From contig JAUVGS010000060.1 in assembly GCA_030593665.1 (NCBI GenBank), positions 1 through 8,556 of the forward strand: DNA of 8,556 nucleotides, in the 5' to 3' direction. Positions 1 through 5,985 of this stretch are shown here, piece by piece (position 1 is the stretch's first letter; each line of letters opens with the position of its first letter). The translations under genes and the position numbers were made by a program. The stretch comes from Chitinivibrionales bacterium. GTDB taxonomy: Bacteria > Fibrobacterota > Chitinivibrionia > Chitinivibrionales > JANQEN01. The notes beneath the pieces were generated by a model that searched no databases, had not been told where the DNA came from, and saw only the letters and a program-made list of their open reading frames with translations.

Positions 1-1
1 A

Positions 2-91
2 AAATGTGGGTATGCACATTTTAATGAGTTTGAAGATGTTAAATACAGACAGTTAGCGAATGTGGGAGAAGGGGAAAAAACATTTTTTTAA
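2..91 (+). CDS. 3' end of an unidentified upstream gene (partial)
   Basis: Reading from base 2, 29 codons are open to a TAA at 89-91. The peptide (KCGYAHFNEFEDV near the start, ending GEGEKTFF) has ordinary protein-like composition. The other forward frame beginning at base 1 stops after 7 codons. The stop lies 12 nt before the next start, and the ribosome site of that gene (AAAGGAAG) overlaps it, which is typical of an operon. A CG pair near the edge could be the end of a zinc-ribbon, but only the tail is visible, so no function is assigned. The gene's start and size are outside the window. Confidence 0.55.
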   Translation, partial: KCGYAHFNEFEDVKYRQLANVGEGEKTFF

Positions 92-103
92 AGGAAGTAA
101 AAG

Positions 104-325
104 ATGAAAACGAAAAAGAAAGGGTACGGGATTCTCCTTGGCCTTACCATTCTGCTGACTTTTGCTGCAATTCTCACTATCATCCCCAATGCCGGTGCAA
201 GTAAAGAATCAATGCTCGGCTATAAATCTATATGTTCCTTCGCACCTATCGCGACAATCATACTGCTGCTTCTGGCCGGTGCCGTCTGTGTAATACGGAA
301 AAAGGTGTTTACCGTAGAAACCTGA
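104..325 (+). CDS. small two-helix membrane protein, function unknown
   Basis: This 73-residue protein has a basic N-terminus (KTKKK), a first hydrophobic helix at about residues 9-28, a short polar loop (about 29-44, containing the only two Asn/Glu-type polar stretches and LGYKS), a second helix at about 46-64, and a basic tail beginning RKK. The positive-inside rule predicts a hairpin in the inner membrane with both ends in the cytoplasm. The start is supported by AAAGGAAG at 90-97, six bases before ATG. It follows the upstream gene fragment by 12 nt, so the two are probably co-transcribed. I do not recognise the family and assign no function. A minus-strand open frame overlaps its 3' half but has no ribosome site and is treated as noise. 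Confidence 0.72.
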   Translation: MKTKKKGYGILLGLTILLTFAAILTIIPNAGASKESMLGYKSICSFAPIATIILLLLAGAVCVIRKKVFTVET

Positions 326-385
326 TTTTGATTGTGTAGAATTTACTCGAACTATCGGCTTACCTTGAAAGTATATTAATTTTCG

Positions 386-976
386 ATGAAAATCACATTT
401 CTTTATACAATTGTATTGATTACAATTATATCGCGCACCGCCTTTTCCTCCGATGTCAACGACGGAAGAATCTTCGGTGGCGGTATGGCTGTTCAGGGTG
501 GATATGCATCTTTTGAGAATACCTATGGTGAATTTGGCGGAGTGATAGTCGGCCTCGGTGGAAGGCTTCATTTCTACCTGGGAAAATTATTCCGTTTAGG
601 CGGCGGTGGTGCCGCAGTAAAACTCTCCTATGATAATCCCGGCATCAAGGGAAGCTATGTGCGTATCAGCTACGGTGGTATTACCGTAGAACTTTCCAGG
701 CGTCTTGGTAACTGGCAAATATCCGGCGGCCTGCTGTTCGGTGGCGCTGGATTCAACAATCTGCATATAATTTCCGAGTCAAGCGACAGTACAGCCAATT
801 CATTTCTGGACGATCGTTCTACTTTACTTCTGTCTCCAATTGTAACACTGGAGCGCTCGCTATCTTCCTCAATTTCTCTTATGGCTATGATTGACTATTT
901 ATGGGGGCCGGACCTTGGCGAAAAGCATCATCTTGGTGGGCCGAAGGTACACATTGGAGTATTTTTTAATAAGTAA
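386..976 (+). CDS. exported glycine-rich protein, probable outer-membrane or surface beta protein
   Basis: The 196-residue product begins with a typical Sec signal peptide: Lys2, a hydrophobic stretch to about residue 18, then TAFSS with likely cleavage near residues 20-22. The mature part is rich in Gly (GGG, GG and GGGG runs) and alternates polar and aromatic or aliphatic residues, as in short beta-barrels or beta-sheet surface proteins. It ends with the aromatic segment GVFFNK, and a near-terminal Phe is common in outer-membrane barrels. No catalytic motif is visible. There is no clear Shine-Dalgarno sequence before ATG 386, and no better in-frame start exists downstream without losing the signal peptide. 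The gap to the next gene is short (56 nt). Outer-membrane location is inferred from composition only; a periplasmic or lipid-associated protein is the alternative. Confidence 0.68.
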   Translation: MKITFLYTIVLITIISRTAFSSDVNDGRIFGGGMAVQGGYASFENTYGEFGGVIVGLGGRLHFYLGKLFRLGGGGAAVKLSYDNPGIKGSYVRISYGGITVELSRRLGNWQISGGLLFGGAGFNNLHIISESSDSTANSFLDDRSTLLLSPIVTLERSLSSSISLMAMIDYLWGPDLGEKHHLGGPKVHIGVFFNK

Positions 977-1020
977 CACAGGTGATTTAGCATATAAATA
1001 AATCTCATTTGAAATCATCA

Positions 1021-1026
1021 AGGAGG
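1021..1026 (+). promoter_or_regulatory. Shine-Dalgarno AGGAGG that fixes the ridA start
   Basis: A perfect AGGAGG lies six bases before GTG 1033. A longer in-frame reading from TTG 1009 would place this ribosome site inside the coding sequence as two Arg codons. The shorter GTG start therefore fits better, and it also gives the family's normal N-terminus. Confidence 0.85.
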
Positions 1027-1032
1027 AATCTT

Positions 1033-1410
1033 GTGATTGAAACTATTTCTACTGATCAGGCACCCGCTGCAATCGGACCATATTCCCAGGCAGTGAAATC
1101 GGGAAATCTTATTTTCTGTTCAGGGCAACTCGGTCTTAATCCAGCAGTAAAAAAAATGGCTGAAGGGGTTGAGCAGCAGACATTACAGATATTCAACAAC
1201 ATAAAAGCGGTTCTCTCTGCGGCAGATTGCGATCTAAATAATGTAGTTAAAACAACGGTATTTTTAACTGATATGGCAGACTTCCCTACTGTTAATACTC
1301 TTTATGCTGAACAGTTCGGAAATCATAAACCGGCACGTTCAACGGTACAGGTCGCGCATCTGCCTTTAGATGCTCAGATTGAAATTGAGTGTGTTGCTGT
1401 GTGTGAATAA
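1033..1410 (+). CDS. ridA: RidA family reactive enamine/imine deaminase
   Basis: RidA (YjgF/YER057c/UK114) hydrolyses reactive enamines and imines such as 2-aminoacrylate made by PLP enzymes, protecting cytoplasmic enzymes from damage; it forms trimers with active sites between subunits. The 125-residue product has normal family length and near-canonical motifs: AIGPYSQAV with Tyr17, FCSGQ with Ser30 and Gly31, the PARST segment with Arg102, and QIEIECVA with Glu117. The last two match the substrate-binding Arg105 and catalytic Glu120 of the E. coli enzyme. The E. coli Cys two residues after that Arg is Thr104 here. The start is GTG, set by the AGGAGG at 1021-1026. It stands between unrelated genes, with no obvious operon partner; 224 nt separate it from the next gene. 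Confidence 0.94.
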   Translation: MIETISTDQAPAAIGPYSQAVKSGNLIFCSGQLGLNPAVKKMAEGVEQQTLQIFNNIKAVLSAADCDLNNVVKTTVFLTDMADFPTVNTLYAEQFGNHKPARSTVQVAHLPLDAQIEIECVAVCE

Positions 1411-1571
1411 TTTATCTTTTATCTGGAACCGACTGAAATAGGGACATTATTACAATAAACGTATCAATACCCGCGATGAATAATTATCCTTATCCAACAA
1501 AATAGAAACTGATAATCCATTGATCTAAAAAAGAATAACAAGGTTTCACATCATAATAATGCCCCTATACC

Positions 1572-1600
1572 TTGAAAAAAAACAGTTTAACTGGTATAAT
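1572..1600 (+). promoter_or_regulatory. sigma70-type promoter with extended -10 for the STAS gene
   Basis: TTGAAA (1572-1577) and a consensus TATAAT (1595-1600) are separated by 17 bases. TGG directly before the -10 box gives the TGnTATAAT extended form. Transcription would start near 1606-1608, only about 28 bases before ATG 1635. The spacer contains a small palindrome, CAGTT-T-AACTG (1583-1593), that could be an operator; this is speculative. Confidence 0.75.
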
Positions 1601-1612
1601 AAGACGTACCCC

Positions 1613-1632
1613 ATCCAACTGAAAGGTTGGAT
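1613..1632 (+). promoter_or_regulatory. leader hairpin with the ribosome site in its loop
   Basis: ATCCAAC (1613-1619) pairs perfectly with GTTGGAT (1626-1632) around a six-base loop TGAAAG. The only Shine-Dalgarno-like sequence before ATG 1635 is GAAAGG (1621-1626), which occupies the loop and the first stem base. Given the promoter at 1572-1600, the hairpin makes up most of the predicted leader. It could protect the mRNA 5' end, or expose or hide the ribosome site. The pairing is seen; the regulatory role is inferred. Confidence 0.55.
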
Positions 1633-1634
1633 AA

Positions 1635-1952
1635 ATGAGTCCTTCAAGTTCTATTCAAATTGAGTCCAAGAATGGCTGCCTGTGGATCTTAATGCCGCGG
1701 TTTATTAATTCTAAAAATAATCTGCAGCTTCAAGATACCATTGAAAAAAAACTGAGTGATGTCATTGACAGGGTTGTATTGGATTTTACCAATGTTGCAA
1801 GTATCACCAGTCTTACCATTGGTCTTTTAATGCGTCTGAGAGAAATTACTACAGAAGCTAAAAGTTCTCTCTATCTGATAAATATCCCCAAAACCTGTTT
1901 TGAGCAATTAGAAACAGTTAATCTGGATAAAATATTCCCGGTTCTTGCGTAA
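1635..1952 (+). CDS. STAS-domain protein (anti-sigma-factor-antagonist type)
   Basis: A 105-residue single STAS domain, the fold of SpoIIAA/RsbV proteins, which bind anti-sigma factors or other switch partners and are commonly controlled by Ser phosphorylation. The N-terminal strands (SIQIESKNGCLWILMP), a helix around residues 29-42, the strand RVVLDFTNV (46-54) and the following helix SLTIGLLMRLREI have the family pattern. The usual D-S-[SA]-G segment that carries the phosphorylated Ser reads T58-S59-L60-T61, so only one Ser is kept and the Asp and Gly are missing. This may be a non-phosphorylated or altered switch. It is transcribed alone from its own strong promoter, and no kinase, anti-sigma factor or sigma factor gene is nearby. 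The start at ATG 1635 fits GAAAGG 8 bases upstream. Confidence 0.85.
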   Translation: MSPSSSIQIESKNGCLWILMPRFINSKNNLQLQDTIEKKLSDVIDRVVLDFTNVASITSLTIGLLMRLREITTEAKSSLYLINIPKTCFEQLETVNLDKIFPVLA

Positions 1953-2276
1953 GTATTTTATGCTTAATTAAAGTGATTCTCAGGCAACAATGGCAAAGAA
2001 TAATCTTTTTAATATTTTTTGTAACATATAATAATATCCTCAATAGTGTCCTTTTTTTCATTCTCCAGTTGGAATTTTCCCTGAATACAGTATTTTCCAG
2101 TAACTACTCAGGTATTCTTAGCATAAAGCGTCATTGCGAGCGCAGCGAAGCAATCTCCTGCATTCGAAAAGATGAGATTGCTTCGCTGCGCTCGCAATGA
2201 CGCTAAGAATGTTACACCACCTGAGTAGTTACATTTTCCTCTACTATTTATATACATCCTTTCCAAAGAGGTACCC
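1953..2276. other. intergenic region holding a large palindromic repeat
   Basis: This 324-base gap separates the STAS gene from the phospholipase gene. Its left half (1953-2099) is AT-rich and I see no convincing gene, promoter or U-tailed terminator in it. The right half is dominated by the nested palindrome at 2100-2232. Only the last 44 bases before ATG 2277 are left for a leader; they carry the ribosome site AGAGG (2267-2271). Short open frames on both strands here are made by the repeat and are not genes. Confidence 0.7.
2100..2232. repeat. 133-bp nested palindrome, CERSEAI-type interspersed repeat
   Basis: Three sets of inverted arms are nested. The outer arms are 14 bp and perfect (2100-2113 with 2219-2232). 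Next are 7-bp arms ATTCTTA (2114-2120) and TAAGAAT (2204-2210). The core arms are 30 bp and perfect (2128-2157 with 2174-2203) around a 16-base loop. Extra bases GCATAAA (2121-2127) and GTTACACC (2211-2218) make the middle asymmetric. The core begins GCGTCATTGCGAGCGCAGCG. Its translations, CERSEAIS on one strand and SLRAQRSNL on the other, are familiar as spurious peptides from a repeat scattered through many bacterial genomes. Transcribed RNA would form a very stable stem between the two flanking genes, but there is no U-run to make it a standard terminator. Confidence 0.88.
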
Positions 2277-3524
2277 ATGAAAAAAATAATGTTACTACTG
2301 CATTTCGTTCTAATTACCATTCCCTGCTATTCCTCTTCTGAGCAATCAGCAGCAGACAGTTTGTATCGTGCGAATAAAAACAAAGAGATCGACAGCCTTT
2401 CCAAAGAGACTCAGCAGGCTCTTTTTCCCGCGCTTCTGAATGAATTCGACAAACAACAGGACAGCCTGCGCGTGGACAGCGTGCATTTCGATTCTTTACG
2501 TAATGTGTATCTAAAGGAGAACTATAAAACCGTTAACCGTGCTTATTTACAGGAGAGGAAAAGGCGGACCTATACCTATGACTCTTTGTACCTTGCAAAT
2601 AAAACTCGAATGGATGCAGGAAGGGAGCGTCATTTTCTCGTCCCCTACTATACTAATTTCAGCATCCTGGAGATTATTGATGACAGCACCGATGCCGGAA
2701 AGGAGAAGTCGCGCATTGCAGTGAAATTCCAGATAAGCCAGAAAATCCCCTGGATCGTTCACCGCTATTACAATACCGGCCTCTATATTGGAATGACTTT
2801 TCGCGGATTATTTGATATTGGCAATTTAGACGACTCCCAGCCGATATCGCGGAAAACATTTCTGCCTGAAGCCTATCTCTCATTTGATTTCGCAAGCCTT
2901 TCCGCGTTGGATTATCCGGACTGGCTGCAATGGATGGGCAACCTGTTCCCGCCGCAGCGGGATAGAAACGTTCTCCAGTGGGGATTGCAGCATGAATCAA
3001 ACGGAGGGAAAGGTGCAGACTCAAGAGGTATTCAGTTTCGTCACTATGTCACCTATACCTATAAATTTATCCCGGTGCAGAAAACCGATTCAATAATGGG
3101 AATATACACCGATTACTACAAACACCGCCTGTACATACGAATGTTTGCAATTCATGGAATTGAAGACAACCTTGACATTAAAGAATACATTGGATTCATG
3201 GATATGCAGTGGGATTTTCAATTCTCGCCGTTCAAACGGGGTATCTGGGAACTGATGGCATGGGTTAATCCCAGTTTCTCAAAGGATGACTGGTCAAATA
3301 TTGAGCATACCGGTTTCTGTCTCGGATTTGCCTACACCTTTCCCTGGAACTTATCCTATAAAAAATATCACGGCAGAAATCCATTCAAATACATGTATAC
3401 CAATCTGCATTTACCTATTTCCGTCTATTTCCGATATTGGAACGGGCATAATGAGTACCTGCTGAAATACTGGAAACGCTCACGTACAAAAGGTGTCGGT
3501 TTCGGGATTAAATTCAGGAAATAA
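2277..3524 (+). CDS. outer-membrane phospholipase A1 (OMPLA-like) with N-terminal extension
   Basis: OMPLA enzymes are 12-stranded outer-membrane beta-barrels that hydrolyse misplaced phospholipids in a calcium-dependent way. The 415-residue product has a signal peptide (KK, then hydrophobic to about residue 17, cleavage near CYSSS), then a charged, probably helical segment with repeated DSL motifs (about 22-118), then the barrel domain. The diagnostic motif is GLQHESNGGKGADSR (236-250): His239 and Ser241 match the catalytic His142/Ser144 of E. coli PldA, and SNG and SR are also conserved. The third catalytic position, Asn156 in E. coli, aligns with Gln253. E. coli PldA has 289 residues, so the extra length is mainly the N-terminal segment. 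AGAGG five bases upstream supports ATG 2277. Family assignment is good; activity and the role of the extension are unproven. Confidence 0.82.
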   Translation: MKKIMLLLHFVLITIPCYSSSEQSAADSLYRANKNKEIDSLSKETQQALFPALLNEFDKQQDSLRVDSVHFDSLRNVYLKENYKTVNRAYLQERKRRTYTYDSLYLANKTRMDAGRERHFLVPYYTNFSILEIIDDSTDAGKEKSRIAVKFQISQKIPWIVHRYYNTGLYIGMTFRGLFDIGNLDDSQPISRKTFLPEAYLSFDFASLSALDYPDWLQWMGNLFPPQRDRNVLQWGLQHESNGGKGADSRGIQFRHYVTYTYKFIPVQKTDSIMGIYTDYYKHRLYIRMFAIHGIEDNLDIKEYIGFMDMQWDFQFSPFKRGIWELMAWVNPSFSKDDWSNIEHTGFCLGFAYTFPWNLSYKKYHGRNPFKYMYTNLHLPISVYFRYWNGHNEYLLKYWKRSRTKGVGFGIKFRK

Positions 3525-3529
3525 ACTAA

Positions 3530-3613
3530 TCAACACACGCTATTGACAAAATACCGTTTGAATTCGGTTACTACGATGCAGACAACAAGCTGGTTAATCG
3601 GAAGGAAAAATAG
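3530..3613 (+). pseudogene. possible gene remnant or tiny coupled ORF before the protease gene
   Basis: After an in-frame stop at 3527-3529, 27 codons stay open to TAG 3611-3613. The second part reads like normal protein (PFEFGYYDADNKLVNRKEK). The TAG shares its G with the GTG start of the following gene (TAGTG), an arrangement typical of translational coupling. No ATG or GTG start is present in this frame. It could be the tail of a gene whose front was lost, or coincidence in a short spacer. A good -35 box, TTGACA (3543-3548), also lies here but has no convincing -10 at the right distance. Confidence 0.25.
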
Positions 3614-4098
3614 TGATAGATTCGACGCCTTCAGTTTTAGTATATGGGTATGGTAATCCAAGCAGGGGCGATGACAGCCTCGGCATTTTATTTGCCGATA
3701 CCATAGCGAAGAGAATGTATCCCCGTATCACGACGTATACCAATTATCAGCTTAATGCTGAGGATGCTCTTGCAATGTCCGAAAATGATATCGTTCTTTT
3801 TGTCGATGCCTCTGAAAATAATATCGCCCCTTTCCTCCTGCGTCCCTGCAAAGCGGAAGCAGAAATTTCTTTTTCCACCCATGCCATGTCACCCGGTTCG
3901 ATTGTTTCATTATGTAAAAAGTTGTATGGGAAAGAGGTGCCGACATTTTTGCTTGAAATAAAAGGATATACCTGGGAGTTAGGTGACTCGCTTTCCGAAC
4001 AAGCTGAGAAAAACCTCACTACCGCACTTGCATTTGTTGATCCGTTGTTACCGTCGCCATCTGCCGATGCTTTTTTCTTGAATTGTCAAAGTGATTAA
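3613..4098 (+). CDS. hydrogenase maturation protease (peptidase M52, HycI/HyaD family)
   Basis: These cytoplasmic endopeptidases remove the C-terminal extension of the [NiFe]-hydrogenase large subunit after nickel insertion, using the bound nickel for recognition. The 161-residue product has the family's usual length. It begins with strand VLVYGYGN followed by PSRGDDSLG (residues 15-24), where Asp21 corresponds to nickel ligand Asp16 of HycI. It has LFVDAS with Asp65 at the second ligand position and FSTHAMSPG with His90 at the third. All three ligands are therefore present. The start is GTG, preceded by GGAAGGAA (about 3600-3607) and overlapping an upstream stop (TAGTG). No hydrogenase structural or hyp gene is in the window, so its substrate is probably encoded elsewhere or it is used by a related enzyme. 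Confidence 0.87.
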   Translation: MIDSTPSVLVYGYGNPSRGDDSLGILFADTIAKRMYPRITTYTNYQLNAEDALAMSENDIVLFVDASENNIAPFLLRPCKAEAEISFSTHAMSPGSIVSLCKKLYGKEVPTFLLEIKGYTWELGDSLSEQAEKNLTTALAFVDPLLPSPSADAFFLNCQSD

Positions 4099-4396
4099 CC
4101 GTAACAAATCTTTTTTTGATTTATTTTAAAAACGAAATAAAGTGGTCGTGTAATAGATGCTATAATCGTATCAATTTCATTATACTTCTCTTTAAACCTT
4201 ACCATCATTTTTTCTGTTGAAATATTTAATAAAAACAAGTCTGGACATCATTTATTTTTTTCACGGGAGTGTCACCTTTCTGTTGTTATTTTTTTTATAA
4301 CTACGGTATAGAATACATTGCCGGCACTCCAATTAGTCTGGTTTTTATTTAATTTAGCAGAAATTATTTTGAATTGTCCCATTCTGACTTTTATTA

Positions 4397-4425
4397 TTGC
4401 ATTCCTCTGATAAAAACTATACAAT
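4397..4425 (+). promoter_or_regulatory. candidate promoter of the PATAN-roadblock operon
   Basis: TTGCAT (4397-4402) and TACAAT (4420-4425) are 17 bases apart, a reasonable sigma70-type match. Transcription would begin near 4432, giving a leader of about 80 bases that contains the hairpin at 4448-4478. The stretch is AT-rich, so chance matches are likely. Confidence 0.4.
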
Positions 4426-4447
4426 CAGGAAGCAAATATCAGAAACA

Positions 4448-4478
4448 GATGAAAAGGTAAAAAACCTTTTTTTCCATC
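4448..4478 (+). promoter_or_regulatory. leader hairpin followed by T-run
   Basis: AAAAGGT (4452-4458) pairs with ACCTTTT (4464-4470) around an A5 loop. GATG (4448-4451) can add a lower stem with CATC (4475-4478) across a TTTC bulge. The run of seven T after CC recalls a weak intrinsic terminator or attenuator 35 bases before the first gene. With only two G-C pairs in the upper stem, stability is low. Confidence 0.3.
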
Positions 4479-4512
4479 CGGTCTTTTAATTATTAATCGC
4501 CAATTTTGATAT

Positions 4513-5985
4513 ATGAGAAATAAAACATTACATAAACCGATGAATATAACGCAGGAAACCGAGACGTTTGAAATTCTGTTAGTTACATCTAATAAGACTC
4601 TGTTTAAGAATTTTTATTCGTATTTAGCCGGTATTGGTACTTCGTATACGCTATTTATGACCAAAGACTTATCGGAATTAACGCCATTACAATCGACTCT
4701 CAGGGATTGCGAAGTGATACTTTTTGATCTTGATGGAGGAATGGAATTACTTACAATCGCTTCTAAAGCACTGCAGTATTCTTCAGCACACACATTCATT
4801 GCCGGCTTGACACACAGTACACATGCTATTAAGCAGCTTAGTACCCTTGACACCTTTTTGCAAATCTCAAACATCATTGATCTTGGCGCGGGCTGGGACA
4901 GCGCATGGCCTGTTATTGCGGAAATGTGGGGAATATACCAAAACCCCGCGATGATCTCCTGTATTGAGGACGTCTCGGTGAGTGACGTTTTGCAAATGAT
5001 CGGAGTAGGTGGATTTACTTCAATTGTCAATATTCAGGGAACGATGCATCCTGACGATGAACAGAGACATTCGACAATACGGGGCAGTATTTGTTTTAAC
5101 AAGGGAATACCCAAAATGGCCTGGTCTACCCATGCTACAGGCGTACAGGCAATCTTTGAATTACTTACACTTTCAGTAGGCCATCTATTTGTCATCCATC
5201 CGGTTTTCATACCTATCGTCAAGAATTTACAGTGCATGATGCAGGAGATATTACTCTCTTATAGTGTTGCCATGGATGAAACAGAAGCGGGAATCAATGG
5301 TAATGTGACCGTGTTGGATACTATAGAAAATGGGTCAAGCACTAAGAACGAGGCGGATACTAAAGAGACAGATGTAGTGAAACTTCCCGCATGTCCCGGC
5401 GTAAGTGCCTGGTGGCACACCCACGGAAAAACACTCGGATCTCTTATAGAAAACATCGAGATGAATTCCTTTCCGCTACGCTGGATGCGGGAACATGAAC
5501 TTGAAAAACTCATTACTTCTACCAACAATACTGAATGTATAGTGGCACTTGGCTGTCAGGATACATTAAAGGATATCTTACAAGTGAGTGCTCGTAATTA
5601 TATCGCTCCGATATCCGATAAAACAGAAATACCGGTCTTGCGTTTAGGGAGAATCAAAGGCACCGGCGTTTACCTGTGCAGTCTTAGTACACCGGTTGCC
5701 ATACCACTACTGACCTCTGTGCCGGTTATCCTCTGCCTGTCGGATACATTTCCACTTGAAAAGGGTATCCAACTCATTCATCACACAACTCCCGTGGTTT
5801 TTATTATTGATCAATCAGCAACAAAGGTCGCGATTCTATCAGACAATAAAGAATATGCCGACACTATTTTTATTACTATTCCCACTGCGACAAACGACCG
5901 GAAAAAAAATTCCGTTCTTTTTGGAAAAATAGCTGCCTTTCTGGGAACTATGGCACCGGGAGGAGATACGCATGATTCCTCTTGA
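4513..5985 (+). CDS. receiver-like, DUF4388/PATAN and degenerate GTPase-like fusion protein
   Basis: A 490-residue soluble protein, first gene of the operon. Residues about 19-145 resemble a response-regulator receiver: ILLVTS as strand 1 and VILFDLDGG (68-76) as strand 3 with Asp72 or Asp74 near the phospho-Asp position. The acidic pair after strand 1 is absent (TSNK). Residues about 148-232 fit DUF4388/PATAN: VSVSDVLQMIGVGGFTSIVNIQ, then GSICFNKGIPKMAWS and a G-x-QAIFELLTLSVGHLFV end. After a variable linker, residues about 341-482 follow the strand order of MglA-type small GTPases: IVALGCQDTLKDIL at the P-loop place, VLRLGRI, VYLCSLSTPVA at the place of LFGTPGQ, VILCLSD, and VVFIIDQ at the NKxD strand. 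No GxxxxGK[ST] is present, so GTP binding is doubtful. No Shine-Dalgarno precedes ATG 4513 or the alternative Met10 (ATG 4540). PATAN is fairly sure; the GTPase relation is inference. Confidence 0.75.
   Translation: MRNKTLHKPMNITQETETFEILLVTSNKTLFKNFYSYLAGIGTSYTLFMTKDLSELTPLQSTLRDCEVILFDLDGGMELLTIASKALQYSSAHTFIAGLTHSTHAIKQLSTLDTFLQISNIIDLGAGWDSAWPVIAEMWGIYQNPAMISCIEDVSVSDVLQMIGVGGFTSIVNIQGTMHPDDEQRHSTIRGSICFNKGIPKMAWSTHATGVQAIFELLTLSVGHLFVIHPVFIPIVKNLQCMMQEILLSYSVAMDETEAGINGNVTVLDTIENGSSTKNEADTKETDVVKLPACPGVSAWWHTHGKTLGSLIENIEMNSFPLRWMREHELEKLITSTNNTECIVALGCQDTLKDILQVSARNYIAPISDKTEIPVLRLGRIKGTGVYLCSLSTPVAIPLLTSVPVILCLSDTFPLEKGIQLIHHTTPVVFIIDQSATKVAILSDNKEYADTIFITIPTATNDRKKNSVLFGKIAAFLGTMAPGGDTHDSS

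Larger units (their letters stand above)
4099..4512. other. 414-base AT-rich intergenic region upstream of the roadblock operon
   Basis: No coding sequence is convincing on either strand. Just after the protease stop, AAATC-T7-GATTT (about 4107-4123) could form a weak 5-bp hairpin, but it is too weak to call a terminator. Two promoter-like pairs are visible: TTGTTA (4283-4288) with TATAGA (4307-4312) at 18 bases, and the better TTGCAT/TACAAT pair at 4397-4425. A hairpin at 4448-4478 lies in the presumed leader. The size of the gap suggests this is the control region of the downstream operon. Confidence 0.6.

Noticed and set aside
209..571. 120-codon minus-strand open frame
   Set aside because: It runs antisense to two better-supported + strand genes, has no ribosome site and lacks a recognisable domain.
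1009..1032. Longer RidA start at TTG 1009
   Set aside because: It would translate the AGGAGG ribosome site as Arg-Arg and add residues absent from the family; GTG 1033 gives the canonical N-terminus and residue numbering.
1953..1980. Terminator after the STAS gene
   Set aside because: CTTAATTAAAG is a short imperfect AT palindrome with no G-C stem or T-run.
1973..2320. Short open frames on both strands between the STAS and phospholipase genes
   Set aside because: They are read-through of the palindromic repeat (CERSEAI and LRAQRSNL peptides) and one overlaps the phospholipase start; neither has a ribosome site.
3543..3577. Promoter with perfect -35 TTGACA before the protease gene
   Set aside because: No acceptable -10 box lies at 16-18 bases; TTACTA is at 19 and TACGAT at 23 bases, so the match is incomplete.
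4105..4125. Terminator after the hydrogenase protease gene
   Set aside because: The AAATC/GATTT stem is only five pairs with one G-C and the T-run is in the loop, not after the stem.
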